64,000 bases of DNA from Cocos nucifera (GCA_006176705.1 QRFJ01000482.1:530989-594988), one strand, 5' to 3'. Counted from the first letter of the stretch, positions 24,369-38,869 are shown. The notes: generated from the sequence alone by a model not told the origin. Numbers and translations: made by a program.

Positions 24369-24883
24369 GGCTAAAGAACTAAAGGCGTACCACAAGACCA
24401 AGCACATGCTGCATTGCTATTACTTTTTTCAGAAGATTATAGATCGGGATGATGTCGACCTTCAAAAGATTGATAGAAAGAAGAACTTAGCCAACCTATT
24501 TGCTAAAGCCTTCAGAATGAAGAAGTTCGACAAATACTAGTGGAAGATGGGTATTCAATATTGTTCTGATTGACTTTAGTTCAAGTGAAAGTTGTTAGGA
24601 ATTGTATTATAAAGCCAATCATCTAAATTATAGATCATTGAGCTCATCTTATAATTTGTATATGAATTATTGATTAATAAAAAAAATTATTTGACTTATT
24701 TATCATAAATTATCCATCTTTCTTAAATGAACTCTTGTGTTATGATGAAATCTTTAGAATCACTAACAATCGATAAAAAAAAATTTATCGGATGGTTTTT
24801 AAAATTATTCATGATTAAATAATAGGTTATTAACTAATTAAGATGATAATTTATCGAGTATAGATCACTGTGTGCCATATGCA
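24369..24883 (+). mobile_element. copia B2: pol tail plus first 291 bases of its 3' LTR
   Basis: 24369-24592 is the last part of a B-family pol (short segments YHKTKHMLHCYYF and LANLFAKAF, with stops) and the polypurine-like end. The 3' LTR starts TGTTAGGAATTG at 24593 and breaks at 24883, where B3 is inserted. It resumes at 50234. Everything of B2 upstream of 24369 is missing. Confidence 0.8.
24879..24883 (+). repeat. target-site duplication of B3 (left)
   Basis: ATGCA immediately before the B3 5' LTR, identical to 50234-50238 directly after the B3 3' LTR. Removing B3 and one copy restores the B LTR sequence GCCATATGCATTGGTT. Confidence 0.9.
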
Positions 24884-27427
24884 TGTTAGAAAATATATCC
24901 TAAAATCAATCATCTAAGTTGTAGATAATTGAAATTAGTATATAAATTATCAAATAATAATAATTATTTGGCTTATTCATTATAAAAGGTCTATCTTTCT
25001 TAATAATTTTTTGTATTATGATGAAGTCATTAAAACCATAATTAATCGATAAAAAAAGATTTATCAGATAGTTCTTAAATTATTTATGATCAAATAATAA
25101 GTTATTAATTAGGGTGATAACTTATTGAGTATAGGTTGTTGTATGCCATATGCATTGGTTGTCCTCGTAACCAAGTGGTGTGGAGACACTGGTATGATAT
25201 CTAGGTGAGATGTGAGAGTACATCTACACTGAATATGATCAGTATAGCATTCTATTATCAAGAATAGCCAGTAAAGGCTAATAAGTATAAATATCCTTCT
25301 AACTTGAGATCACCATGGTGACTTGCAAGTAACTCAGTATACTTTGGTGTCGGATTATCTATATTTCTAATATAAGATTGAAAGATTTTTGGATATAGTC
25401 AAATACTTGTAGAGTTAGTATCTGAGTCAAGATGGAATTGACCACTCCTGATTAACTTCAGAAAGCAAATGTCTTGCTATGTTTCAATTTAGCTAAACCT
25501 AGGCTTGGGTAATCCTCATGAGGAGCATAGGATTTGCAAAATTTTGAAATATAAAATGGATGTCTTGTATGAGTGTTGATAGCTAACTCGAAGTTATCCT
25601 GAGCATTATGGGTCAAAGAGATGAATTATACAGTAACCATAGGTTAGGGATCTAAGAATATTATTTTGTATACATTCGACCTATCCAAACTTCGGGTACC
25701 CTTGCTAGATGATCATTTTTGATTGGTATAAAAATTGATTTCTATGCTATCGACTTATGTTTGAACCTATGGGGTTACATATAAGAGGTTACTACCTAAT
25801 CGGATGGTTGATCGATGATCGAGAATTGTTTAGTAATCGAATCATCAATACGATTGATGATCGATTAAGTACAAATATTGCAGGAGGATCGATTAGTAAT
25901 TAGATTACTAATTGACTCAATTTGATTGAGCAATTAGGCTGAGATCGAGTCTAGTTAAATTAGATTCAATTAGAATTGGTTTGAAATTGATTAGGTCATG
26001 TCTAATTGGTTTATGAGACAAGCCAATTACAAGAAAGATCGATTTCCTATTGGATTAGGACTTGAGTACACCTAATTTCTAATTCAATGAGGATTTAAAT
26101 TAGATTTAAATATAATTTAATCTAATTTAATTGGAATCCTAGTTTAACTAGGATTATCCTTTAATTAGGTTGCATTAATCCTAGTTCAATTGGTTTTAAA
26201 ATTTAGGTTTGACCTAGTCTTATTTTGAGAGTCCTAGTTGGATTAGGGCTTCTCCTATTCTCTTGTGCCATACCCTCAATTCCCATGCCACTTTTCTCTC
26301 CTTTTGGCATGAGATTTCTCCCACCTAAGAAGAGTCCATTTATATCCCTTTCTCTCAAACTAAGAATGATTTGATTGATTTTTAAATCCCTAAAACTTCT
26401 CCTTCTTTTTGCGCCACATTGTGCCGCGCCACCAAGACTTCTTTTTTGACTAGGTTTTGATCTAGTCTTCCTATTTAAATGGGATGCCTTCTTCTAAGAA
26501 GTTATGGGCATGAGAAACATGGGATATTTCATGCACATTTCAGAGGAAAAAGAGGGAGAGGGGCGTGGGAGATTGGCGCTCCAAGGTTTGGGGCATGGTG
26601 ATTTCTTTAGGACATGAAAGGTTCATGTCCCGTTGAGAATAAAGGAAGAGAAGAAGGTCTTATCTTTAGGATTTCTTTCTGAGTTTTTTCTTTTCCATCT
26701 TTTGAGAAGTTTTTTTCATGGAAAAATTCAGAGAAAAAGAGAGGAAGGGCATGAAAAAATTCTAGAGGAGAAGATCTCTTCTTGTCTAGAAGTGAAGATT
26801 TGTTTAGGGCATCAATTATTGATGTCCTGAAAGAGAAGATGGGTCTTCTTTCAAAAATTTTCTTTAGGCTTTTCTTTTCTTCTTTTTGGAAGATCCAAGA
26901 GCTTGGCTTCTTTCTTAATCCTTCTTCTATTCTTCATCTCTTGGAGTATCTAAGAGTTCCAAAGAAATCTTTACAGATCGACCATCAGGAGGGATTTGCT
27001 AGAAGCTAGCACTTCGAGCGGATTTTCATTCGATGAACCTCCAATCTATATAGTGACATCATGTAGACAATTTGTAGAGGCTGAACACACTATGCAGCTC
27101 CAAGTAACAAGGACAATGATGATTTTCAGCTATGGTGTTCTCGACCTATGCAAAGATAAGAGGTTTGATCTCTTTTCTAACCTAGATGCAATCTAGAATT
27201 TTTAGAACTATTCTAGATCTACGACATTGATGTGATCAATACCAATCTATGATTTATTGTTTAGATTTATTCATACATCCTGATATGTCATAGATCTTAG
27301 ATGTAGGATTTGGTGTTTAGATCACATGCATAAATAGGTTAAATAGTTTAATCTATATCTTCCGCTGCATTCTAATTTTGAAAAAGTTTTAAAATATTTG
27401 TATGAAATCCTGCATCATTTTCCAACA
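24884..27427 (+). repeat. 5' LTR of B3
   Basis: TGTTAGAAAATATATCC to TTTTCCAACA, followed after one base by the primer site. Recognisable along its whole length against the LTRs at 33255, 45778 and 10261 (minus). It contains short unsupported open frames at 26633-27196. Confidence 0.9.
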
Positions 27428-27428
27428 A

Positions 27429-27440
27429 TGGTATCAGAAC
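27429..27440 (+). other. primer binding site of B3 (one mismatch)
   Basis: TGGTATCAGAAC, differing from the consensus TGGTATCAGAGC by one G to A transition. Confidence 0.85.
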
Positions 27441-29582
27441 TCTAGGTTTTTTTATGACAAGATCATATTTATACTAAAATAAGTCTAAAAATAAAATTCT
27501 AAAGATCGCACATACTGATCATAAGGTTGTCCTGTTGTAAGGTTAACTTTTTACAATAAAAAGGTTGTCCTAGTATGAGTTAATCTGTAGATCTGAATCA
27601 TGAATTAGTTAGATGTGATCTAAGTAGTTTTATGATTCAATTTTTAATTTTAAATCTAAAAGTTAAATAAATATTTAATTTATTATTGATTATTTAGATT
27701 AGATCTAAATAATGTAGGATCACGCATACTAATTATAAGATTGTCCTATTGTAGGGTTTATCCCTTATAGTGTAGAGGTTATCCTAGCATGTGCTAATCT
27801 GCATAACCTAAATCATAAATATGTTAGATAGACCTAAAATAATTTATGATTTATTTTTAAATTTTAAATCTAAAATTGATTGATTTATAATCTAAATTTT
27901 TAATTATTTAGATAAGATCTAAATAATATGCATTTCATGTTTAGATCTAGTTCCTTTTATACATATGCTGGATATGTAATTTTGATTTTTGAATCTAGAA
28001 TGTATATGTATGACATATATGCTTTGTGAAATTTAAATTGTGAACTTACTTTTTGCAAAATTCTAAATTCAAAATACTAGGACATCATCTAAACATTGAA
28101 ATAAATCAGATCTAAAATCATGAATTGAATATGATTCAATATAAATTATTTATACTTTAAAAATATTTCAAATAATCAAATCAGAATGTAGTTCTGATGT
28201 ACCAAACTCCAACCCATTAGTCTTGAACTTAATTAAGAATTGAATGATTATTTAGGATCTAGATTTATGATTTGAAGATCCTAAGATAATTTCATAAATC
28301 ATACGTTAATGGGTTAGCCAACCAGGTCATTAACTGGGTTAGACCTAGGGTTAGGATCAAATATAGACTAAGCTAAGAAATTGATCAAACCTAATTAATA
28401 GTTAATTATGATTAGATCATTTCTTCTCCATAGATCAATTCAATAGTTGTAGTTGATCATAGTCCATACATCTAACAAATGGACCTGATCATAGCTCAGT
28501 GGTTGAGCCTGAGTCTTTAGGCAGATCAAATCAAAATTGATAAATCGATTGGTGTCTAAGATAAGTCTGGCATTTTTAGATCGGTGGTCTTTAATTGACA
28601 GTCCACTTATCTGACTATTTTTGATGGTGTCTAAGGCAAGCTTTGGTAGACCCTCCCACCGATCCTACTTATTTGGCCAATTTGGTTAATCAGCTTTTGA
28701 TTAGGTTGCTTATTGATTCGTGCTAACCCATGTCATATAAAAAATCAGTGAGACTAATTTTATTTAGTGAGACTGATCTAGGTGCTCATGGATCGAAATT
28801 GATCCTAGTTTTCATCAATGACTTGAAAAGTCAATGGAAGGATTTGACTTGAAGTCAATGGAAGCAATTTAGTCCATGTCTTTTCTATTCTTAAATCACT
28901 AATAATTTAAATTTTCTAAAATTATTAGATCCTTAAAATGACAAAGTTATAGAAATAATCGAGTCATAGCATCCCATTAATATGGATGGTAATGGATCCA
29001 ATAGTTTGGGTGGACATTGGAGGCATCTTATGCCTAGTGTTCATCAAGATATTGAAATTATCATTCATCATATGATGGTTAGACCGTACTCTCTAAATGA
29101 TTATCAGATTAGCTACAACTTTCCTCAGGCCTGATCATCGTTCATTTGTTGCACTGAACTCTATCATGTTAATGGTTGGACTTAACCAGACCTTTTCAGT
29201 AGAGGCCCTAGCCAACTAATTAGGAGCCTAAGGTAAAACCTAATTTTTAAAAATTATTTAAAAAAATAATTGGATAAGAACCTACCTATAGGTGCACATG
29301 AATTAGCTAGAGCCTTCCTTAGGCTTGTATGTAGTCTATATAGATTCTACTACCTGTTAGAAAATTAAAGTAATTTCTCGAATTATAGGTAGAGGCTATC
29401 AATTTGTACAAATAGTGGAAGAACCTTTAGACTAAAGTCTAAGTTTCTAGGCTAAAATAATTCATATACATTAGGTCATTATTCTCTTTACTCCTTAGAT
29501 AAAGGCTCAATCCTAATTGCTCCATTCACTGTTAAACAGTGATGTACTTATGAGACTCAATTTCGATAATCAGTATTGAAAG
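27441..29582 (+). other. non-coding leader of B3
   Basis: About 2.1 kb of AT-rich sequence shared with B1 and B4. Three blocks at 27500-27960 have the form AAGGTTGTCCT..GTAAGGTT, a direct repeat within the leader. No gag capsid-like sequence is readable. Position 29283 corresponds to the site where D is inserted in B4. Confidence 0.65.
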
Positions 29583-32419
29583 TTGAAATTAATTCAACAG
29601 CATGAAGGGATTCGTGCTAGGGCTTATAAGTCTAGTCAAAACAAAAGATCTAAGATTAACTCAAATCAAGCAGAAAGCTTCTACTGTCAGAAGCAGGATT
29701 ATAGGAAGAAAAATTATCTTACTCCTCTTGACCTCAACATGCTAAACAAGAAAAAAGAGCAAGAAGTTGCTTATCAAGGATGTTATATGATAATATCTTA
29801 TAATTTTTTTATTGATGATTCTACTATCTAGGTATTGGATACTGGTAGTCTTATGTAATTCATTGTAAGAACTTCAGATAAGTAGAATGTTTGAAAATGG
29901 TCTGAATGTTGGGGATGGAAGTCTGGTTCCAATCCTAGCTTTAAGAATTATTGATCTCATTTTCAATACAAATATTGTCATTTTGAGTGATTGTCACTGT
30001 TATCCATTGTTTATGATATATGTGATCTCTGTTGGACTTTTGACCAGAGATGATTATCATTTATCAATAAAAAAAGATTATTATAATATCATTATGAATG
30101 ATGTTATAATAATATATGGATAATAAAAAAATGATATATACATTTTATCACAGCCTGTTAAGTGTAATGTATACATCTATTAAACATCCTAATTTAGATT
30201 ATGTCATGGATCTCTACCTTTAGTATTTAGACTTGGTCATATTAACAAGAATAGGATAAACATGTTAGCTCAAGAGAGAAACCTCAACATTAATGATTAT
30301 GAATCATTGCCAATCTGTGAATCTTATCTTTTTAAAAAAATAACAAAGTCATATTTTACTGAAAAAGATGAAAGAGCTGATAAAGTTCTAAGTCTCATAT
30401 ATAGTGATGTATGTGGACTAATGAACTCAAGTGCTAGAAGAGAATATCAATATTTCATTATGATTATAGACGACCTATCTAGGTATGGGTATGTCTAGTT
30501 TGAATTATTTAAAAAATGTTCAAATGAATTCATAATGAAAAAGAAAAATGAACTAGAAAAGATATTAGAACTCTTTGTTTAGATCGAGGAGGCAAATACT
30601 TATCTAGTGAGTTTTTTGACATATCTAGAAGAAAATAAAATTCTCTCACTGTGGATTCCTCTCGGAATACGATAAGATATTGGTGTATAAGAAAGGAGAA
30701 ATCAAACTTTGCTAGATATGATTCGATCTAAATGGGGTTTGCTAGTTTGCCTATCTTTTGTTTTGGGGTTATGCTCTTTAGACTGCTTGTTTTTACTCTG
30801 AAAATTATTTCAAGTAAATCTATCATATAGACTCCATATGAGATGTGGATCAAACATAGGCTTAGACTATCTCACCTTCGGATTTGGGGTTGACTGGCCT
30901 ACGTTAAAAGTTTGCACACAGATAAACTAGGATTATGGTCAGATAAGTATTTATTTATAGGATACCTCAAGAAAACTAGAGGTTATTAGTTCTACCATGC
31001 TGAAGAACATAAAATATTTTCATCAGTAGTAGGGCATTCTTTTGGGAAAAGAAGTTCCTTAGAGAAGGAACTAGTGCCTAAAAAGTTAAACTTAAGAAAG
31101 TTCAACTGGTAGAAATTACCAATATAATCTAGTAAACTTACTGAATCAATTTTGATTAGATCAACCCTGGAGCCCACTAAAATGGCACCATTAAGAAGAT
31201 CCAGTAGAGTACCACATCAATTGAATAGATACTATGATTTCTAGATCTGGAATGGCGATCTTGTTGAACTCGATGAGAACAATGAGGATCCGATCACCTA
31301 TATTAATGCACATGCAAAGGTCTGACTCTGAGAAATAGCTTAGAGCCATGAAATTCAAATTAAAATCCATGAAGATTAATAGTGTGTGGACACTAGTTGA
31401 TCCACCTGAAGGGATAAAATCTATTAGGTGCAAATGAATTTTCAAAAGGATCATAGTGGTGCAGATAGGAAGGTAGAACCTAGAAAATCCATTTGGCTAT
31501 CATCTCGGAATTAGAAACATGCATTTTGAATGTATATCTTTGTTATGAACAAAGAGGAACCCTGCATCTGTAAATGGACAAATAGTTCTATAGTGTTATT
31601 CCTTATATTATCTATGGATGATATTCTCTTAATTAGGAATAATATTTCAGTGTTACAAAGAATAAAGGTTTAGCTGTCATCTTTATTCTCCAGGTAGGAT
31701 TTGAGAGAAGCATCCTACATCCTAGGGATGATAATCTATAGAGATAGATCTAAAAAGATGCTTGAAATATCCTAATCTATGAACGATACCAGATATAGCA
31801 TACTCACTAAGGATAGTGAGCAGATACTAGTTTGATCTAGATGAGCACCACTGGAAGATTGTATAGACAATCCTTAAGTATTTGAGAAATACTAAGGTCC
31901 AGTGACTCAAACATGGAGATATTGACTTAAAACTTATGAAATATTGATTCTAATTTTCAGTCAGATCAAGACAATAGTAGGAGAGTGTCGGGTTATGAAT
32001 TTATCCGATATAGAAAGAGCAATCTACTGGAAAGTTCTAAGCAGAACACTGTAGCCGATTTCTTTAGTGAGGTAGAGTACATTGTGGCATTTGATGGTGC
32101 CATATAGGCTATGTGGTTACAAAAGTTTATTATTAAGCTAGAAGTGGCATCCTCCATCGATGGTCCAGTCCTACTGTAGCACTGGAACCATAGCTTAGGA
32201 TAAAAATCAAAGGTACGCCATAGGACCAACATATTCTGCAATGTTATTACCTTGTCCAAGAGTTTTTGGATAAGGATGATGTTGACCTTCAGAAGATCGA
32301 TAAAAAAGAAGAACTTGATAGACCCATTTGCTAAAGCTCTGGAACTAAGTAGTTCTACAAATTCAAGTGGAAGATGAGTATTTGATACTATTCTAATTGA
32401 CTTTAGTTCAAGTGGGAGT
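29583..32419 (+). pseudogene. degenerate copia pol of B3
   Basis: Former polyprotein for processing, integration and reverse transcription. Order: C-terminal gag zinc knuckle at 29676-29717, degenerated to SFYC...DY...NY (two Cys and the His replaced); protease Asp-Thr-Gly at 29838-29846, intact and in the same frame; GAG-pre-integrase LGHINKNRINML near 30231; integrase core start with YSDVCGLMNSSARREYQYF and IIDDLSRYGY (30388-30495); further integrase pieces to about 31100; RT with SMDDILL at 31611-31631 (family: YVDD); RNase H fragments to 32150; polypurine tract at 32409-32419. RT is shortened at about 31786, and stops and frameshifts are frequent. Confidence 0.85.
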
Positions 32420-33254
32420 TGTTAAAAAATATGCCTAAAGCCAATCATTTAAATTATAGATGATTAGAATTAATATATGAATTATCAAAAAATAATAGTT
32501 ATTTAGCTTATTCATCATAAAAGATCTATCTTTCTTAAATTAATTTCTATGTTATGATGAAGTCCTTAGAACCATATTAATTGATAAAGGAGGATTTATC
32601 AGATGGTTCTTAAATTATTCATGACCAAATAAAAAGTTATTAACTTGGATAATAACTTATCGAGTATAGATCATTGTATACCATATATGTTGGTTATCCT
32701 CATAACCAAGTAGTATAGAGATACTGGTATAGCATCCAAGTAAGATGTAGAAATACATCTGCATTGAACATGACCAATATAGCACTCTACTATCAAGAGT
32801 AGCTAGTAAAGGCTAATGGATATAAGTATTCCTCCGATCCGAGATCACCATGGTGACTTACAAGAAACTCATTGTACTTTGATGCTGGACTACCTATATT
32901 TCTAACATATGATCGAAAGATTCTTAGGTACAGTCAAGCACTTGTAGAGTTGGTGTATGAGTCAAGATGGGATTGACTACTTCTGATTAACTTTAAGAAG
33001 TGAATGTCTCGCTATATTTTAATTTAGCAAAATCTAGGCCTGAATAATCCTCATGAGGAGTTACGAGATTTGTAAAATTTTGAAACACAATATGGATGAC
33101 TTGTATGAGTGTTGATAGCTAGCTCAAAGTCATCCTAAGTATTATGGGTCAAAGGGATGAATTATATAGTAACCATAGGTCAGAATTCTAAGAATGTTGC
33201 TTTGCATGCATTTGACCTATTCGGACGTCGGGTACTATTGCTAGATAGTCATTT
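32420..33254 (+). repeat. 3' LTR of B3, first part
   Basis: Starts TGTTAAAAAATATGCC after the polypurine tract AAGTGGGAGT and breaks after 835 bases at CATTT, where B4 is inserted. Continues at 48486. Confidence 0.88.
33250..33254 (+). repeat. target-site duplication of B4 (left)
   Basis: CATTT, matching TATTT at 48486-48490 with one C/T difference. The uninterrupted B LTR reads GTCATTTTTGATTGG at this place, so CATTT is the original form. Confidence 0.82.
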
Positions 33255-35866
33255 TATTAGAAAATTTATCCTAAAGCCAATCATCTAAATAGTAGATGAT
33301 TATGATTTGCATATGAGTTATCAAATAATAATAGTTATTTAGCTTATTCATCATAAAATGTCTATCTTCCTTAAATGAACTCCTAAGTAATGATGAAGTT
33401 CTTAGAACCATACTCAATCGATAAAGAAGGATTAATCAGATGATTTTTAAATTTGTTCACGATCAAATGATAAATTTTTAATAAGGATGATAACTTATTG
33501 AGTGTAGGTCACAATATGTCATATGCATTGGTTATCCTCATAATCAAATGGTATGGAGACACTGGTATGACATACAGGTGGAATGTAGGAGAACATCTAT
33601 ATTGAATATGACCAATATAACACTCTACTATCAAGAGTAGCTAGCTAAGGCAAATAGATATAAATATTCCTCCAATCTGAGATCACCATGGTGACTTGCA
33701 AGTAACTCACTGTACTTTGCTGTCGAACTACCTATATTGTTAATATAAAATCGAAAGATTTTTAGGTATAATCAAATACTTGTAGAGTCGGTGTGTGAAT
33801 CAAGATGGGATTGACCACTCCTGATTAACTATAGAAGGTGAATGTCTTACTGTGTTTCAATTTAGCAAAATCTAGGTCTGGATAATCCTCATGAGGCATC
33901 ACGAGATTTACAAAATTTTAAGATACAATATGGATGATTTGTATGAGTGTTGACAGCTAATTCAAAGTCATCTTGAGCATTATTGGTCAAAGGAATGAAT
34001 TATATAGTAACCATAGGCTAAATTTCTAAGAATATTGCTTTGCATACAATTGACCTATTCGGACATCGGATACCATTGCTAGATGATCATTTTGATTGGT
34101 ATAGAAATTAGTTTCTATACTATCAACTTATGTTCGAACCTATAGGATCACACACATAAGTGGTTGTTACCTGATCGGATGGTTGATCGATGATTGAGAA
34201 TCATTCGATGATTGAGAATCATTCAGTGATCGAATCATCAATTCAATTGATAATCGATCAAGTGCAAGTACTGTAGGAGGATCGATTAATAATTAAATTA
34301 CTAATTAGCTCAATTTGATTGAGCAACTAGGCTGAGACCAAGTCTAATTGAATTAGATTTAATTGCAAGAATGAATCAGTCCCTATTCAATTAATACTTG
34401 AGTGCGCTTAATTTTTAATTTGATTAAAAATTAAATTAAATTTAATCTAATTTAATTAGGATCTTAGTTGGACTAGGATTGTCCTTTAATTAGATTGACT
34501 CAATTCTAATTAAAATAGGACTTAAATAGGTTTGACCTAGTCATAATAAAAGAGTCCTAGTTAGACTAGGACTTCTTCTATATTTCTTGCACCCACATGA
34601 AGCCGACACGATATATTTTTTTTGCCCCCCATCTGGATTTTTGCATGAGATTTCTCATGCCTAAGATGGATTCCACACCCCACTTTCTTTGGTTTTTGAA
34701 AATTAGTTTGAATGAGTCAAACTAAGAAAGAGTTGATAGAGTTTCAATTTGTTAAAACTCTTCTTCTCTTCCTATGGAATATTTCCCATGCCCCCTTGTT
34801 TTTAGGAACCTCCTTTGCAGATTTTTTGTGTACATTTCTCTTCTTCCTTGCATGCATTTTTGATACCCTACTTCCCAAAATTTTAGGGGAGGCTTGATTT
34901 AAATTCCTAAAAGTTAGGGATTTGACCTAGTCCTCCCATATTATTTTGTGGTGCCACTTTTTAAGGTGGTTTGCATGAGAGAAACTAGAGATTTTCCATG
35001 CAAAATTCAGAGAAAAGAGAGAGGAGGTGTGAAAATTTTAGGTGCCCATATTGTTGGAGGGTTTTGGATTTCTTTTGGACATCAAATGTTGATATCTTGT
35101 TAAGAAGAAAAAGAAGAGAAGATGGTCCTCTGTTAGGATTCTTTTGAGAGTCTTTTTCATCTCAATCTTTTGTGAATTTCTTTTCATGAAAAAATTTAGA
35201 GAGAAAGAGATCTAGAGCATAAGAAAATTCTAGAGAAAAAGATCTCCTCTTGTCTTGGCAAAGAGATGTATTCGGACATCAATGGATGGTATCCTGAAAG
35301 AGAAGATGTGTCTTCTCTTGTAGCCTTTTTTTAATCCTTTTCTTTTTCTCTTTTTGGGAGATCCAAGGGTTGGACTTCTCCCTCAATCCTTTTCTTGTTC
35401 TTTATCTCTTGAAGGATCCAAGAGATTTGAAAAAATCTTTACAGATTGACCATCAGGAGGGATCTATGAAAAGTTAGCACTTTGAGCAGATCTTCATTCG
35501 ACGAACCTCTGATCTGCGTAGCAAATTCATGTAGACAACCTATAAAGATAGGATATGCTATGCGGCTCCAAGCAATAAGGTCAACAATTAAAATCAACTG
35601 CAGTATTCTCGATCCATGCGAAGGTAAGACATTCGATCTCTTTTATGACTTAGATGCAATCTAGGATTGTATAATAGTTTTAGTTCTGGGATATTGATAA
35701 GATCAATACCAACCTAATTTAATTTTTAGATTTATTAAACATCTTGATATATTATAGATCCTAAATGTAGAGTTTAGTGAAATAGTTTAATCTATGTCTT
35801 TCTCTGCATCTAGTTTCGAAAAAGTTTCAAAATATATACATGGAAACCTTGCATGGTTTTCCAATA
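33255..35866 (+). repeat. 5' LTR of B4 with decayed termini
   Basis: Starts TATTAGAAAATTT where other copies have TGTTAG, and ends CCAATA where others have CCAACA. Both terminal dinucleotides have changed by transitions. Otherwise matches the B LTRs throughout. Confidence 0.87.
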
Positions 35867-35867
35867 G

Positions 35868-35879
35868 TGGTATCAAAGC
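35868..35879 (+). other. primer binding site of B4 (one mismatch)
   Basis: TGGTATCAAAGC, one G to A transition from the consensus, at a different place from that in B3. Confidence 0.83.
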
Positions 35880-37395
35880 ACTAGATTTTTTTATGATATG
35901 CTCATTCATGCTTTAAAATAAATCTAAAAATAAAAATTAAAGATCACACATACTGATCATAAGGTTGTCCTGTTGTAAGGTTAATTCCTTACAATGAAAA
36001 GGTTGTCCTAGTATGTACTGATATAAATTTTTGAATCATGAATAAATTAGATGTGATCTATATAGTTTTATAATTTAATTTTTAATTTTAAATCTAAAAA
36101 TTAAATAGAGATTTGATCTTTTATTGATTATTTAGATTAGATCTAAATAATGTAGGGTCGCACATACTAATTATAAGGTTGTCTGGCTATAAGGTTTATC
36201 CTTTATAGTGCAGAGTTTGTCCTACTATGTATTAATCTAAGAAATCTAAATTATAAATATGTTAGATAAAATTTAAAATAATTTTTTATTTATTTTTAGA
36301 TTTTAAATCTAATAGTAATTGATTTATGATCTGATTTTGATCATTTAGATGAGATCCATATGATGTGTTTCATATTTAGATCTAGATCCTCTAGTTGTAT
36401 ATGTTGATATATAGCTTTTATTTTTGAATCTAATTTCTATATGTATAACATATATGCTATATGAAATTTAAATTATGAATTTACTTTTTGCAAAACCCTA
36501 GATTCAAAATCCTAGGATATGATCTAAACATTGAAACAAATCAAATCTAAAATCATGAATTGAATATGATTCAATGTAAATTATTTATAATTTAAAAATA
36601 TTTCAAATGATGAAATTAGAAACTAGTTCTGAGTTTCCAAGTCCTAACCCATAAGCTTTGAACTTAATTAAGAATTAAGTAATTGTTTAGGATTTAGGTT
36701 TGTGATTTGAAGATTCTAAGATAATTTCATAAAATATGGGTTAAAGGGTAATGGGTTTGCTTTGATTAGAATATTAATTGGGTTAGATTAAATATAGACT
36801 AAGTTAAAAAATTGATCAAACCTAATTAATAGTTAATTAGAATTAGATCATTTTTTTATAGATCAATTCAATAATTATAGTTGATCAAAGTCTATACATC
36901 TAACAAATGGACTTGATTGTGGCTCAGTGGTTGAGCCTAAGTCTTTAGGCAGGCCAAATCAAAATTAATAAACTGATTGGTATTTAAGATAAGTTTGGTA
37001 TTTTTAGACTAGTGGTCTTTAATTGGTAGCTTGCTTACCTGGCTATTTCTAATGGTGTCTATGGCAAGCTTTGGCAGACCCTTCCATCGATCTCACTTAC
37101 CTGATTAATGTGGTTAATCAACTTTTGATTAGGTTACTCATTAATTCATGCTAACCCATGTCACATAGAAAATTAGTGAGACTGATTTTATTTAGTGAGA
37201 CTGATCTAGGTGCCTATGGATTGAAATTGATCCTAGTCCTCATCAATGACTTGAGAAGTCAGTAGGAGGATTTGACTTAGTAAAGTCAGTGAGAGCAATT
37301 TGGTCCATGTCTTCTCTATCCTTAAGTCACTAATAATTTAAATCCTCTAAAATTATTAGGTTCTTAAAATGACAAAGTTATGGAGATAACTAAGT
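35880..37395 (+). other. leader of B4, first segment
   Basis: Homologous to 27441-28955 of B3. Non-coding, and ends where the solo LTR is inserted. Confidence 0.65.
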
Positions 37396-37400
37396 CATAG
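37396..37400 (+). repeat. target-site duplication of solo LTR (left)
   Basis: CATAG, identical to 38865-38869. In B3 the uninterrupted sequence is GAGTCATAGCATC. Confidence 0.88.
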
Positions 37401-38864
37401 TATTGACCATAGATTGATTTTGATGATAACAAAAGCAATTTGAGTATAGATTGTTAATTTACTAACATTGTTTGTGAGGATGTGTAGTTGTATATCTTAA
37501 AAGCTTATAAATTCCAAGCTCACAAATTACACCTTTCAAGAGGTTATAACGAAGATTAAATCAAGGCTAAAAGGCAAATCTAGCCTACAAATTAATTTGG
37601 AGAAGAAAGGATCAAAACAGTCTTTGGCATACATGGTACGCAAACTGGGCCAGCCTAGTCTGGAATTGAGCCAACCTAATCTCAGTGGAAGCAAAAGATA
37701 GAAAGTACAAAAAGCAAAATTTTTCATGATCTAGGAGACTGAGCTGACCTAGTTTTCAACTAAGCCGATCCAGTTACAACTAGGCCGACCCAGTCAGAAA
37801 GGTAGCCATCCTAGTCTCAGAAGACAGCAAAAGATAGAAACAGAAATTTTGGATCACTAAGACTGAGCCAATCCAACTAAAAACTAAGCCGACCTAGTCA
37901 AAAACTAAGCCGATCCAGTGACAATAACTGTTAGTTTTCTTCACTTCTTCAAATGGCTAGTTTTTTACTTCAATAACTATTTCAGCCCTTCCAATGGCCA
38001 AAACTCTTTCTCAAGTCTCTTTCAAGCATATAAAAAGCTAGAGAAATATTTGGGATGTAAGATTAAGGAATTTTAAAGTAAAAGTCATTTTGGATTTAAG
38101 AAATTTTTATTGCACATCAAAAAGAGAAGAAAACGAGAGGAACTAATCTTTGATTTCAGAGGACATTCAAGAGTTATCTTCCATAACATCTCAAGCAACC
38201 TCTCAGCATCATTTGAAGAGAAGTGAAGCTTCGAAAGAGTATATATTCAGCCACTTCTTTGAGCTCCAAAAGAGTTTTTTTTTTATTTTCTTTCTTGTAC
38301 TAAATTTAATACTTTATACTTTTGTTTGTTTATAAGTTTTTTTGGAAGAAAGAAACTTGAGAATTAGGCCCATCCAAGCTCGAAATTGGACTTTGTAGAT
38401 TTTGGTTGGTGATCTCATAAAACTAACTGGATTAATAGTGAATCCAAAAAAACTATTGATGTAGGGTTGTGGTTGGTGAGCCCGACAAAATCAATTGGAT
38501 TTATTTATGATCCTGGGATAAAACAAATGCACTATAATATAAGATTAGAGTAAAATTTTTAAGAAGAGCTTGGAGAGTGGATGTAGGTGCGGAGTTGCAT
38601 TGAACCACTATAAAATCTTTGTGCATTTATGTTGTGTTTTCTTCTCTATTGCTTTACATATATTGCATGTTTTAAATTGCTAATTACTTACTAATTTGGA
38701 TTAACTCTTGCTTAAGTTCATTCATACTTGATTCTGCTGCATACACTAATTAATTTTATTGAATTGAATTAAGTTAAGCATATACTTGTGTAGAGTTAAA
38801 TTTGGCCAAAAATTTTATAAATCCAATTCACCCCTCCTCTTGAATAGCCATCCTTGGGCAACAC
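37401..38864 (+). mobile_element. solo LTR, probably SIRE/Maximus-like copia
   Basis: 1464 bases bounded by a perfect 5-base duplication. Begins TATTGACCATAG (TG decayed to TA) and ends TTGGGCAACA, giving inverted termini TGTTG...CAACA. The end segment CAATTCACCCCTCCTCTTG is typical of LTR ends of SIRE-type copia elements. No interior is left, so it is most likely the product of recombination between two LTRs. It contains a minisatellite at 37636-37925. The open frames at 37536-37727 and 38150-38335 are not supported as genes. Confidence 0.72.
37636..37925 (+). repeat. minisatellite-like motif in solo LTR
   Basis: Repeated, irregularly spaced copies of a roughly 20-base motif with core AAGCCGACCCAGT or its variants (GAGCTGACCTAGT, AAGCCGATCCAGT). 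A similar core occurs in the LTRs of element D. Confidence 0.65.
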
Positions 38865-38869
38865 ATAGC